A DNA stretch of 64,000 nucleotides. Source: Cellvibrio sp. KY-YJ-3 (GTDB taxonomy: Bacteria > Pseudomonadota > Gammaproteobacteria > Pseudomonadales > Cellvibrionaceae). Under the pieces are notes generated by a model that worked only from the letters and a program-made list of their open reading frames with translations, was not told where the DNA came from and searched no databases. Made by a program: the position numbers and the translations under genes. Positions 1-9,075 of the stretch are shown here, in pieces. The stretch lies in contig NZ_CP031727.1 of assembly GCF_008806955.1 (NCBI RefSeq), positions 4,044,001 to 4,108,000 on the forward strand, written 5' to 3'. How positions within the stretch are numbered: the stretch's first letter is position 1; each line of letters begins with the position of its first letter.

Positions 1-987
1 AACCAGGTTAACGTCAAAGCCTTTCGCGATATTGCCATCCCCCTGTGCTACTTCTGGCTGGGATGTAACATCGGGCGGCTGGAGCTGGCTGATCGCGCGC
101 TTAAAGTGGCGATTTGCATGGTCTTGGCGATGGGCATGTTTGAGTTGCTGCTACTTGATAGCTACACCCGCTGGTTTGATATTTTCAGCTACTACGTCAG
201 CATCGGCTCTATTGATCCTGCGATGGACTTTGTCCGGGAAGACCGCCTGCAAGCCAATGGTATGCGCCCCGAAGGTATAGGCCGTACCCTGCTCCCTGGC
301 CTGCTTGGCCCGCATCGGGTCTCCTCGGTTTTCCTCGAACCGGTATCGCTCGGCAACTTTGCCAGCCTTTGCGCCGCTTGGGGGCTTGCCCGCACACACT
401 GGCGCGATGGGATATTTTTTGTAGTGGCCGCGGTGATAATGATGGTGCTGTGCGATTCGCGATTCGCGCTGATGACCGTGAGTAGCTTTGTCGTGCTGCG
501 CCTGCTGGTGCACGGCAGCCTGCTTAATTTTTGTATCTTCGCCCCTATCGCCGCCATCCTCCTGCTCTTGGTAATTGGCTACACAACCCCCAACGAAACC
601 GGGCGGATTCTCAATGACGACTTGCAAGGGCGCCTCGCCTACAGCGGTTGGTCGCTACTGCAATTTGACGCCCTCAAACTACTCGGTATAGGTCACACCA
701 AGGTTTATTACGATGAGGGCTACGCCCATACCCTGGCCACGTTTGGGCTACCAATGGCGCTGGTGTTTTGGTGCAGCTTCTGGCTATTACCCATCAGCTC
801 CGCTACCAGCCAGCGTTTTCGGGCGATGGTATCGCTCTACATCGCGCTGATTCTCTGTATCAGTGGCTTTTCATTTTTTGCACTCAAAAGCGCCGGCTTA
901 CTCTGGTTTTTAGTGGGTTGCAGCCTGCAAAAGCCTGCACCTACTCCCGGGCAACCCAGCTATACCGGAGGAAAAGATGCCAGTTAG
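1..987 (+). CDS. O-antigen ligase/polymerase-like membrane protein, 5' truncated by the window edge
   Basis: The reading frame is open from base 1, so the start lies outside the window. The visible 328 residues are almost entirely hydrophobic helices, in the pattern of Wzy/ligase-type polysaccharide polymerases. It overlaps the next gene (gumH) by 11 bases, so the two are very probably co-transcribed and translationally coupled. In xanthan clusters the polymerase GumE sits in this position, so I infer that it polymerises lipid-linked repeat units at the periplasmic face of the inner membrane. I did not recognise GumE-specific residues; the assignment rests on topology and context. An O-antigen ligase of another type is the main alternative. 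Confidence 0.7.
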   Translation, partial: NQVNVKAFRDIAIPLCYFWLGCNIGRLELADRALKVAICMVLAMGMFELLLLDSYTRWFDIFSYYVSIGSIDPAMDFVREDRLQANGMRPEGIGRTLLPGLLGPHRVSSVFLEPVSLGNFASLCAAWGLARTHWRDGIFFVVAAVIMMVLCDSRFALMTVSSFVVLRLLVHGSLLNFCIFAPIAAILLLLVIGYTTPNETGRILNDDLQGRLAYSGWSLLQFDALKLLGIGHTKVYYDEGYAHTLATFGLPMALVFWCSFWLLPISSATSQRFRAMVSLYIALILCISGFSFFALKSAGLLWFLVGCSLQKPAPTPGQPSYTGGKDAS

Positions 988-2119
988 CTCCCCCATTAAA
1001 GTCACCCACATAGTGCGCCAATACCTGCCGTCCATTGGCGGGATGGAAGAAGTGGTGCGCAATATTGCTCGCCACCAGTTACATCAAGGCCAAGGCGCCA
1101 CGCGGATCATTACCCTCAATCGCCTGTTTCGCAACTCCAGTGAGTTGTTGCCCCAGCAAGAGACGATTGAGGGAATTGAAGTCATCCGCCTGCCCTACAT
1201 GGGTTCCAGCCGCTACCCCTTGTGCCCCGGCGTTTTTAAATACCTGAAGGATGCCGATGTAATACATGTGCATGGCGTGGACTTTTTTTACGACTTCCTC
1301 GCTGCCACCAAATGGCTACATCGTCGCCCGCTGGTGCTATCCACCCATGGAGGGTTCTTCCATACCCGCTTTGCCTCGCGCGCCAAACAGGCGTATTTCC
1401 ACAGTGTTACGCGCCTCTCCGCCAATGCTTACAACCGGGTGGTTGCCACCAGTGCCAATGACGGCGACTTGTTTGGACAAATCATGGATCAGCACAAACT
1501 GCAGGTCATTGAGAATGGGGTGGATGTGGAAAAGTATGCAGGTAGCGCCGCACCACAACTCACACCAACGCTGATGTATTTTGGCCGCTGGTCATCCAAT
1601 AAAGGGCTTATTCCTGCATTGGAATTGTTCGCTGAACTGCTGCGGCAGCGCCCCGAATGGCGCTTGATTATCGCCGGGCGCGAATACGATCACAGCCTCG
1701 CCGAGCTGCAAGCAGCCACGCAATCCTTGGGTATTAGCCATGCAGTGACCTTGGCCGCTAACCCCAGCGACGAGGAAATCAAACACCTGCTCAACCAAGC
1801 CAGCTATTTCATCTGCCTGTCGGATCACGAAGGTTTTGGTATAGCGCCGATAGAAGCAATGAGTGCCGGGCTCACACCCATTCTCAGTGCGATTCCACCC
1901 TTTCGGCGGCTGCATGGGGAATCTGGCTTGGGGTTCTGTTTTGAGCCGGCAACGCAACAGCACGCGGCAATCGCCCAGCTGCTGGAACTTCACGATCAAG
2001 GCGAGCACGCTTACCAGCAGCGCATGAAAGCCGCGCAGGCGTTTGCGATTCGCTATGCCTGGCCGCAAGTGGCTGATCGCTACCTCGCGCTTTACGATCA
2101 ATTGCGGAAGGCATCATGA
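977..2119 (+). CDS. gumH: GumH-type alpha-mannosyltransferase (GT4)
   Basis: A 380-residue GT-B glycosyltransferase that closely follows xanthan GumH, which adds alpha-mannose from GDP-mannose to the lipid-linked cellobiose on the cytoplasmic face. Visible signatures are VRQYLPSIGGMEEVV near the N terminus, HGVDFFYD, STHGGFFHT, VIENGVDVEKYAG, YFGRWSSNKGL and the C-terminal EGFGIAPIEAMSAG segment, which contains the GT4 E-x7-E motif near residue 285. The ATG has a GGAGG sequence a few bases upstream and lies inside the end of the polymerase gene. The 3' end overlaps the GH5 gene by ATGA. Length is normal for the family. The mannose specificity is inferred from similarity, not shown. Confidence 0.88.
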   Translation: MPVSSPIKVTHIVRQYLPSIGGMEEVVRNIARHQLHQGQGATRIITLNRLFRNSSELLPQQETIEGIEVIRLPYMGSSRYPLCPGVFKYLKDADVIHVHGVDFFYDFLAATKWLHRRPLVLSTHGGFFHTRFASRAKQAYFHSVTRLSANAYNRVVATSANDGDLFGQIMDQHKLQVIENGVDVEKYAGSAAPQLTPTLMYFGRWSSNKGLIPALELFAELLRQRPEWRLIIAGREYDHSLAELQAATQSLGISHAVTLAANPSDEEIKHLLNQASYFICLSDHEGFGIAPIEAMSAGLTPILSAIPPFRRLHGESGLGFCFEPATQQHAAIAQLLELHDQGEHAYQQRMKAAQAFAIRYAWPQVADRYLALYDQLRKAS

Positions 2120-3243
2120 ATATTCTCCGGTGTCCTCGCCCCCTGAAGCGCGCCCTGGGCTTATTGAGCCTGATGTTGGCGATGGTTGGCTCACCTTCAC
2201 AGGCGGGTTGTTTGGATCAAGCGCGGCTGACCGGCGTCAATCTCGCCGGGGCGGAGTTCAATACCAAAGCCTTGCCGGGCATCGTCTATAAAAATTACAC
2301 CTATCCCAGCACCGCGGAATTGAATTACATCGCCGCCCAGGGCGCCAATATGATTCGCCTGCCCTTTCGCTGGGAGCGCCTGCAACAAACAGTTAATGGC
2401 CCACTCGACCCGGCCGAGCTGGGGCGTTTGCACACTACAGTCAATAACGCCAGCGCCGCTGGGTTATGTGTACTGCTGGACGTACACAACTATGCCAAAT
2501 ACTACCAATACAAACTGGGCGACCCACTGCCTACACCTTCGCCCGAAGGCACCACCTTAACCACTATGTTTATCGCCTTTTGGCTGGCGCTGGCCGCCGA
2601 ATTTCCGGACGCCAATAAAGTCGCCTTCGGGTTGATGAACGAACCGGCCAATATTCCGTTGAACAGCTGGGCAGTTATCGCCAAACAAACCCTCGCCGAA
2701 CTGCGCGCGGCAGATGCGACCAATCTGGTCTTTGTCAGCGGTGGCCGCTGGAGTGGCCTGCACGATTGGTTTTCCGGCCTGGAATACAGCAACGCCAGCG
2801 AATTTAGTGACCTGCATGACCCGCTCAACCGCGCCATTATCGAAGTCCACCAGTACACCGACAGTGACTACTCAGGCACCCACACCACCAGCACCGGCAA
2901 GGGGTGCCGGCCCGCTGATCAATTTAATGCGAAATTCGAGCGCATTACCGAGTGGGCCAAAACCCATCAGCAAACGCTGTTTTTAGGGGAGTTTGGTGTG
3001 CCGCGCAGCAGCGAATGCCTGCTCACGCTCACTCGCTTTCTGGAGTTGATGGACAACAACACTTGGCGCGGATGGAGTTACTGGGCAGCTGGTAGTTGGT
3101 GGGGTAGCTACCCACTTGCCCTAAGCGGTGCTAACCAGGCACCTGCACCGCAATGGGAACCGTTGAAAGCCTTTTTCTTTCGCGACGGGGAAGATGAAAC
3201 CAGTCCACCGCAACCACCCGTTCCTCACCCAGCGAATCCCTAA
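2116..3243 (+). CDS. Secreted GH5 glycoside hydrolase (endoglucanase-like) in the exopolysaccharide operon
   Basis: 375 residues with an N-terminal signal peptide (arginine-rich start, hydrophobic core, SQA cleavage near residue 30). GH5 hallmarks are RLPFRWERLQ, LDVHNYAKYY, the acid/base glutamate in LMNEP (E176), HQY near residue 246 and the nucleophile in LGEFG (E292). The C terminus is a short Pro-rich tail. It starts within the stop of gumH (ATGA overlap), so it belongs to the polysaccharide operon. By analogy with cellulases placed in cellulose and other EPS operons, it may trim or release a beta-1,4-glucan-backboned polymer in the periplasm or outside the cell. Substrate is inferred; a general secreted cellulase or a mannanase of the same clan is possible. 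Confidence 0.87.
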   Translation: MNILRCPRPLKRALGLLSLMLAMVGSPSQAGCLDQARLTGVNLAGAEFNTKALPGIVYKNYTYPSTAELNYIAAQGANMIRLPFRWERLQQTVNGPLDPAELGRLHTTVNNASAAGLCVLLDVHNYAKYYQYKLGDPLPTPSPEGTTLTTMFIAFWLALAAEFPDANKVAFGLMNEPANIPLNSWAVIAKQTLAELRAADATNLVFVSGGRWSGLHDWFSGLEYSNASEFSDLHDPLNRAIIEVHQYTDSDYSGTHTTSTGKGCRPADQFNAKFERITEWAKTHQQTLFLGEFGVPRSSECLLTLTRFLELMDNNTWRGWSYWAAGSWWGSYPLALSGANQAPAPQWEPLKAFFFRDGEDETSPPQPPVPHPANP

Positions 3244-3287
3244 TGCTGTGAATGAAGGCCTTAATGCAGTAACCGAAGGAGAGCATC

Positions 3288-4454
3288 GTGACCGCACCAG
3301 AAATACTTACCCACACAGATGAATCATCCCTGACCAGCGCTACCCCGGCGCCGCAACAGAAATACCTGCTGCTCTCCGCGCACGACTATCGCTCGCCGCG
3401 CAAAGCGGGCATTCACTTTGTGGCGAGTGAATTAGCCAAAATGGGGCCGACACGCTTCTTCTCGCTGCGTTACAGCTTTTTATCGCGCTATAAACACGAC
3501 CCGCGTCTGTCGCTGGACGATCAGGCAAACAAAATAGTGAACCATCAGGGTGTTGATTGTTATTTGTGGAAAACCTTGATCCACCCTATTCGCATTCGCC
3601 CGTTTGAATCACTGATGTATCACCTTTACAGCTTCGGCTTTAACGCGGTGTTACGCCGTTGGATAAAAGAATCGGATGTGATTATTTTGGAGAGCGGTGT
3701 TGCACCGATTTTTTTCGATTTAATTAAAAAATTAAATGCGCGCGCAAAAATACTTTACCGCGCCTCCGATGCACTGGACACGATTGACGCCGCAGACTAT
3801 ATCCGCAACACCTTTGCCCGCATCGCCAAAGAGATAGACACCATAGTCATGCCCTCCAAAGCGCTGGCCGACTCCATGCCGTCAACGCATAATCTCGCAT
3901 TTGTACCGCAGGGAATTGATTATTCTGTTAATGAAAAGGCCAACCCATCGCCCTATGGCGAAGGCATACATGCGGTATCGGTTGGCTCCATGTTGTTTGA
4001 TCCACAATTTTTTATTCTTGCGGGCAAGCGCTTTCCACATATTCATTTTCATATTATTGGTTCCTGCCAACCGCGCCACCCGGAGTACGGTGAAAATATC
4101 AGCGTGTACGGTGAAATGCCGTTTGATAAAACCCTGCCCTACATCAAACACGCCACACTCGGTATTGCACCTTACGCCAGCGTGAACCTGCCCGCTTATT
4201 TACGCGATACCTCACTTAAACTCACGCAATATGAATTTTTTGGTTTACCCGCGATTTGCCCACATTTTATCGCCGCCGATTACCCCACCCGTTTTGGTTA
4301 TGACATTGGCGATGAAAATTCCATTGCTCAAGCGATTTCACGTGCACTAAACCCAGCGCAACCGCTCACCAAACGCACAGTACTGGATTGGGCGCAAGTG
4401 ACCGAACGCATGCTCGCGCCCAAAAAATTCAGCGACACAGAGATATTTGCATAA
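3288..4454 (+). CDS. gumK: GumK-type beta-glucuronosyltransferase (GT70)
   Basis: 388 residues, very similar in pattern to Xanthomonas GumK, the membrane-associated GT-B enzyme that adds glucuronic acid from UDP-GlcA to the mannose of the lipid-linked trisaccharide. Conserved stretches include LSAHDYRSPRKAGIHF, TRFFSLRYSFLSR, GVDCYLWKT, YRASDALDTI, the AVSVGSMLFDPQFF block, YIKHATLGIAPYAS and YEFFGLPAICP. The start is GTG, preceded by GAAGGAGA with good spacing; no nearer ATG exists. The stop overlaps the next ATG (TAATG). The 44-base gap after the GH5 gene is short, so it is probably in the same operon. Confidence 0.92.
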   Translation: MTAPEILTHTDESSLTSATPAPQQKYLLLSAHDYRSPRKAGIHFVASELAKMGPTRFFSLRYSFLSRYKHDPRLSLDDQANKIVNHQGVDCYLWKTLIHPIRIRPFESLMYHLYSFGFNAVLRRWIKESDVIILESGVAPIFFDLIKKLNARAKILYRASDALDTIDAADYIRNTFARIAKEIDTIVMPSKALADSMPSTHNLAFVPQGIDYSVNEKANPSPYGEGIHAVSVGSMLFDPQFFILAGKRFPHIHFHIIGSCQPRHPEYGENISVYGEMPFDKTLPYIKHATLGIAPYASVNLPAYLRDTSLKLTQYEFFGLPAICPHFIAADYPTRFGYDIGDENSIAQAISRALNPAQPLTKRTVLDWAQVTERMLAPKKFSDTEIFA

Positions 4455-5233
4455 TGACTACAGACACAATTAATGCAATTTCACCGGATGACATTATCCC
4501 CCTTGGCGGATTCCCTATAATGCGCACCACCAGCGCCGCATTAATTCCACTTTTGCAAGAAAAAATGCAGCAGCAACAAATCGCTTTATTATTTGCCAAC
4601 ACTAATTTTATTGTGAAATGCCAAGCCGAAAAGACCGCTCTGGCAGGCAGTGACACAATTATTGTCAACGACGGTATTGGGCTGGACATTGCCACGTGGC
4701 TCGTGCATCGCCGTCGCTTTATTGAAAATTTAAATGGTACTGATTTCACCCCGCAGTTTTTACAACAACTGGGCGCAAGTGCACGAGTTTTTTTGCTCGG
4801 CGCCAAACCCGGTATTGCACAGCGCGCCGCGCAAACACTGACAACTCAATATCAGGTTAAGGTAGTCGGTGTACGCAACGGTTACGACGAAGCGCGCAAC
4901 AGCGAAGAACTTATTGCCGCGATTAATGCCAGCAATGCGAATGTAGTGTTGGTCGCCATGGGCAACCCTTATCAAGAACAATGGATTTTAAAACATCGCC
5001 GCCAATTAAATGCGCCAGTGTTGATGGGGGTTGGCGCGCTACTGGATTTTCTGGCAGGCGACAAAACCCGCGCGCCCGCGTTGGTGCAACGTTTGCGATT
5101 GGAATGGTTTTATCGCTTATGCCTTGAACCTTCGCGTTTATTGCGGCGCTACACAGTGGATATCGTACAGTTCCTCTTACTCTGCTTGCGCAGCGGTAAT
5201 CGCATAGATCACCTGCGTCACTCGGAAGGATAA
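4454..5233 (+). CDS. gumM: GumM-type WecG/TagA/CpsF glycosyltransferase
   Basis: 259 residues from the ATG that overlaps the gumK stop by one base; an upstream in-frame extension into gumK is unlikely to be used. The WecG/TagA/CpsF fold is shown by FANTNFIVKC, NDGIGLDIA, LNGTDFTPQF, VFLLGAKPG, VLVAMGNPYQEQW and the C-terminal RLRLEWFYRLCLEPSRLLRRY. In xanthan synthesis GumM adds the second, beta-1,4-linked glucose to glucose-PP-polyprenol, and its membrane association depends on the C-terminal region. Together with gumD it would build the cellobiose backbone unit. Substrate is inferred from the cluster context. Confidence 0.87.
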   Translation: MTTDTINAISPDDIIPLGGFPIMRTTSAALIPLLQEKMQQQQIALLFANTNFIVKCQAEKTALAGSDTIIVNDGIGLDIATWLVHRRRFIENLNGTDFTPQFLQQLGASARVFLLGAKPGIAQRAAQTLTTQYQVKVVGVRNGYDEARNSEELIAAINASNANVVLVAMGNPYQEQWILKHRRQLNAPVLMGVGALLDFLAGDKTRAPALVQRLRLEWFYRLCLEPSRLLRRYTVDIVQFLLLCLRSGNRIDHLRHSEG

Positions 5234-5237
5234 GACT

Positions 5238-6320
5238 ATGAAAATTTTTGCGGCACCCGCCTTTAGCAATGAAAAGGTTAACCCCTACAACGCATTGCTC
5301 TATCGCGAAGTACAACAACTCAATGCAAACGTTGAAGAATATCGCCACAGCAAAGCCCTGCGCACGCACTCTGACATAGTGCATTTTCATTGGCCGGACG
5401 GTGATATTAATCGCCCCAGCCTTGGCAAAAGCATACAGCGCATGCTGCTCCTGGCAGTCACTGTGTGTGCATTAAAATTAAAAGGTACCAAAATCGTATG
5501 GACAGTGCACAACACAGCACCTCACGATGCGCGCCGCCCGCGGTTATCAAACGCATTTATGCAGTGGTTTGCACGGCGCTGCGACGGTTTTATTTTTATG
5601 AGCGAAGCTAATCGCGCAGCGTTTTATCAGTTGTACAAAACCTCACCCACCAGCCAATACACGATCATTCCCCACGGTCACTATCGCGGCTGTTATCCCC
5701 CGGCGATTGATCAACAGGTTGCAAAAACCCAATTGGGATTAGATCCAGCCAAAAAAGTATTATTGTTTGTCGGGATGATAAAACCCTACAAAAATATCGA
5801 CGGCTTAATGCAAGCATTTAATCAAGCTGAACTTGCGGATTATCAATTGGTTGTAGCAGGCACTGCAGACACGGCACCTACCGAGTTGCGTAGCAGCATG
5901 GAAACGCTAAAAAATGCCAACACCCATTTATTCCTGCGTTTTATTCCCGACAGTGAATTGGCACTGTTTATGAGCGCAGCCGATGTAGTGATTTTGCCCT
6001 ACAAAGCGATTCTCAATTCCGGGGCATTATTATTGGCGCTCTCTTACAACCGCCCGGTGATTGCACCGCATATGGGTGCCGTTGCCGAACTGCAAAAAAA
6101 ACTGGGGTTGCATTGGATTTACGGTTACGCCAGTGACTTGACACCGGCAAGCCTGCAACATGCTTTACTTGCCCTCGAGCACAGCAGCCGCCCGCAAGTA
6201 TGCCCGCTAGATAATTACAACTGGGATAAACTCGCGGCACAAACTCTGGATTTTTATGGTCAACTAGGCACATCGGCACACACAGCGGCCGCCTTGTCTG
6301 ATTCCAAAAAAATACCCTGA
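5238..6320 (+). CDS. gumI: GumI-like beta-mannosyltransferase (GT94-like GT-B)
   Basis: 360 residues; an AAGGA sequence precedes the ATG, five bases after the gumM stop. It resembles xanthan GumI, which adds the terminal beta-mannose: NPYNALLYREVQ near the N terminus, VHFHWPDG, WTVHNTAPHD, IPHGHYRG, a GMIKPYKNI block and a VILPYKAILNSGALLLALS block near residues 245-265. No signal peptide or membrane span is seen, fitting a peripheral cytoplasmic enzyme. Length is normal. The assignment to GumI rather than a generic GT4 is moderately confident and rests on the HGHYR and NSG(A/T)LLLALS motifs plus position in a gum-type operon. Confidence 0.75.
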   Translation: MKIFAAPAFSNEKVNPYNALLYREVQQLNANVEEYRHSKALRTHSDIVHFHWPDGDINRPSLGKSIQRMLLLAVTVCALKLKGTKIVWTVHNTAPHDARRPRLSNAFMQWFARRCDGFIFMSEANRAAFYQLYKTSPTSQYTIIPHGHYRGCYPPAIDQQVAKTQLGLDPAKKVLLFVGMIKPYKNIDGLMQAFNQAELADYQLVVAGTADTAPTELRSSMETLKNANTHLFLRFIPDSELALFMSAADVVILPYKAILNSGALLLALSYNRPVIAPHMGAVAELQKKLGLHWIYGYASDLTPASLQHALLALEHSSRPQVCPLDNYNWDKLAAQTLDFYGQLGTSAHTAAALSDSKKIP

Positions 6321-6353
6321 CTCCAATAGTGTTTGTATGAGCATTCAAAACCT

Positions 6354-7571
6354 ATGAAAAATCTCGCGCGTCATATTTACCGCCGCATTCGTGCGCAGCT
6401 ATTGCAGCGTATGATTCCCAAAAGCGACGCGCCGCTCCCCCTTAACATCGCCGAGTTGCGCATAGAAGTGATTGGGTTTTTCCACAGTATTTCCGGCATT
6501 GGCGAATCTGCCCGCTTGTGTGCGCAACAATTAGCGGCAGACGGTTATCAGGTGCAATGCACCAGTGTAGAAAAGTTTTTTCACAAACCCGAAGAACTAG
6601 CATGGGACTGGCCGGCACAAAAGCCTAATCCCAGCGGGCCAACTGCTATTAATTGTCGAATCTATCACTTGAACCCACCCATGTTGCCGCCGGTGATTTT
6701 CCAAATGGGAATCGCCAATTTTAAAAAAACCTACAACATCGGTTATTGGGCATGGGAGTTGGAGGCCATACCCAACGAATGGGTTAATGCTATTCGCTAT
6801 ATGAATGCGATTATCACACCCTCGCGTTTTACGACTGATGTTATCCAGCGCTACACAGATTACCCGGTACTGACGGCGACCCACCCGGTTACGCGCGGTG
6901 AAGCTACCCAAGGTATGCGTGGCAAATTAAACATCCCCGAGCAGGCATTTTTGGTATCCAGCATTTTTAGTTTTGGCAGCGCGATGGAACGCAAGAATCC
7001 CCTCGCATTAGTCGCTGCGTTTAAACAAGCATTTGCTCATACGCCCGATGCTTATTTAGTGCTAAAAGCGAATACCGGTGGCGATTCACCTGAAAAGCAG
7101 CAACTGCTTGATGCTATCGCCGGGCACCCCAATATCTGTTTAATCGATCAACATTGGAGTCGCGCCGATGTGCTCGGTTTAATTCAGAGTTCCGATCTCT
7201 ATGCGTCACTGCACCGCTCGGAAGGTTTTGGTTTAACCCTTGCCGAAGCGATGTTGTTAGACACCCCCGTACTCGCAACCGCTTGGTCAGGGAATATGGA
7301 TTTTTGTACGGCAGAAAATAGTTTTTTAGTGCCCTGCACACCCATTGCGGTTAACTCCAAGCACCCGGAGTTTCAGGAAGTTGATAACATCACTTGGGCC
7401 GATGCCGACAGTCAAGCAGCAACACAAATGCTGGGCGACATTTATCGCGATCGCACATTACTCGCCAAGAGAAAATCCTGCTGTGCACAGCAAATGCAAA
7501 ACTGTATCGATAGCAACAAATATGAACATGCCTTGCAGCAGTTAGTTAACGCACGAATCAATCCTCTATGA
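6354..7571 (+). CDS. Additional GT4-family glycosyltransferase of the exopolysaccharide cluster
   Basis: 405 residues from the ATG at 6354; a TTG at 6333 would add seven residues, and no strong ribosome site separates the two. The protein is a GT-B transferase: FFHSISGIGESARL glycine-rich N-terminal loop, NIGYWAWELEAIPNEW, SIFSFGSAMERKNPLAL and the donor-site segment SEGFGLTLAEAMLLDTPVLAT with the E-x7-E motif. It has no counterpart among the five xanthan transferases already found here, so I infer that it adds a sixth sugar or an alternative side-chain residue. It overlaps the flippase gene by ATGA. Donor and acceptor are unknown. Confidence 0.82.
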   Translation: MKNLARHIYRRIRAQLLQRMIPKSDAPLPLNIAELRIEVIGFFHSISGIGESARLCAQQLAADGYQVQCTSVEKFFHKPEELAWDWPAQKPNPSGPTAINCRIYHLNPPMLPPVIFQMGIANFKKTYNIGYWAWELEAIPNEWVNAIRYMNAIITPSRFTTDVIQRYTDYPVLTATHPVTRGEATQGMRGKLNIPEQAFLVSSIFSFGSAMERKNPLALVAAFKQAFAHTPDAYLVLKANTGGDSPEKQQLLDAIAGHPNICLIDQHWSRADVLGLIQSSDLYASLHRSEGFGLTLAEAMLLDTPVLATAWSGNMDFCTAENSFLVPCTPIAVNSKHPEFQEVDNITWADADSQAATQMLGDIYRDRTLLAKRKSCCAQQMQNCIDSNKYEHALQQLVNARINPL

Positions 7572-9058
7572 GCCTGAAAAAGAATTTTGGTAAAAGCAGT
7601 GTGTGGATGAGTACCGCTGCGAGCGGTAATAGCCTCATCAGCCTGGTGATTTTTATTATTCTTTCCCGCTTGTTGGCGCCGGAAGAAATTGGCTTGGTCG
7701 CCTTTGCATTAATTGTGGTTGAGTTGGGTAGAGTCATTGTCAATGCCGGCTTCTCACAAGCCATCGTGCGCCACCCCGAATGGGATGAACACTACGCAGC
7801 CACTGGTTTTTATCTCAACCTGTTATTGGCATTGGTGGTTACTGCGGTTGCATTTTGGGTAGTAGCGCCACTGGTCGCTTTTTACTACGACCCACGCGCC
7901 GAATTGTTAGTGCAGGTACTTTCCGTGATCTTTTTTTTGGAGGGCGCCAAAGCAGTACATGAAGGCAAACTCAAACGAGAGTTTAATTTTCGTGCGATTG
8001 CGCTGCGCACTGTCATTGCAAGCTTGGTATCCGGCATCGCGGGGGTAGCACTGGCCTTTTTGGGCTACGGTGTTTGGGCGTTGGTATGGCAACAATTAAT
8101 TAACCAGATATTCATGACCCTGCTCACCTGGAAAAGCGCACACTGGTTTCCCAGTTTGCATTTTTCTTTCCTACACACACGATCACTATTAGGTTTTTCT
8201 GCGCCGCTGACACTTGCACAACTGGTGAGTAATCTCGCGAGTAAAATATACGAATTATTGATAGGCCTCTTAATTGGCCCCGCTGCATTAGGGTTTTTCC
8301 GCGTGGGTGGGCGCGTGCTATTTATCATGCAAGAAATTGTAATAAAGCCTTTCGAGCAGGCGCTGCTACCGGCATTATCGCGATTGAACGAGCGAGACGC
8401 ACGCGCGCAGGCCACAATGCGCGTAATGCGCATCAGTGCTTATTTTACTTTCCCGATTTTTTTTGGCGCTGCGGCGCTAGGGCCTGAGTTTATTGAACTC
8501 GCCTTTACCGATAAATGGGCACAAAGCGGCCAGGTAATGACCATGTTGGCACTGGGGATTGCCCCCATGGTAATTAGTGCACAAGTGAATTCCGCACTGA
8601 CCGCGAGCGGCCATACGAACTACGTTATGCTACTGGCAGTTATCACATTTGTACTGAATTGCCTGCTCGGTTTTCTGCTAGTACCTTTCGGTATCGTAGT
8701 GGCTGCGGCGGGTTATGCATTGCGCGCGTATCTGAGCATTATTTTCAATATGTTATTTTTCAAAAACATATTTAAGGTGGGCGTACTGCAACAGTTGCGC
8801 ATTATCGCGCCCACGTTCACCGCAGCCTTAATCATGTTTACGCTAGTACAACTAACAAAATTTGTGTTGCCTGCTGACTGGGCGCTTGGTGTACGTTTAC
8901 TGCTGCTCGCCGGTTTTGGTGGGCTGATTTATATTTTTATCATGTCGTGCATTTTTCGCGAGGAAACGAAACACTTTTTAGGCGAGAGTGCGGCCATGGC
9001 GCCCGCCAAAGCAAAACCTGCTATAGAGTTTTTGCAGCGGTTGTTACGCCTGGCCTAA
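7568..9058 (+). CDS. gumJ: GumJ-like polysaccharide flippase (MOP/PST family)
   Basis: 496 residues with about 12-14 hydrophobic helices and the typical N terminus of lipopolysaccharide/EPS translocases (LISLVIFIILSRLLAPEEIG, then a GFSQAIVRHPEWDE loop). In xanthan synthesis GumJ is proposed to flip the completed polyprenyl-PP-oligosaccharide across the inner membrane. The gene overlaps the preceding glycosyltransferase (ATGA) and is the last + strand gene of the locus; the opposing gumL stop lies 17 bases away, leaving no room for a separate terminator. Family assignment is strong, and the GumJ label is by context. Confidence 0.85.
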   Translation: MSLKKNFGKSSVWMSTAASGNSLISLVIFIILSRLLAPEEIGLVAFALIVVELGRVIVNAGFSQAIVRHPEWDEHYAATGFYLNLLLALVVTAVAFWVVAPLVAFYYDPRAELLVQVLSVIFFLEGAKAVHEGKLKREFNFRAIALRTVIASLVSGIAGVALAFLGYGVWALVWQQLINQIFMTLLTWKSAHWFPSLHFSFLHTRSLLGFSAPLTLAQLVSNLASKIYELLIGLLIGPAALGFFRVGGRVLFIMQEIVIKPFEQALLPALSRLNERDARAQATMRVMRISAYFTFPIFFGAAALGPEFIELAFTDKWAQSGQVMTMLALGIAPMVISAQVNSALTASGHTNYVMLLAVITFVLNCLLGFLLVPFGIVVAAAGYALRAYLSIIFNMLFFKNIFKVGVLQQLRIIAPTFTAALIMFTLVQLTKFVLPADWALGVRLLLLAGFGGLIYIFIMSCIFREETKHFLGESAAMAPAKAKPAIEFLQRLLRLA

Positions 9059-9075
9059 ATCGATAGCTAAAAAAT

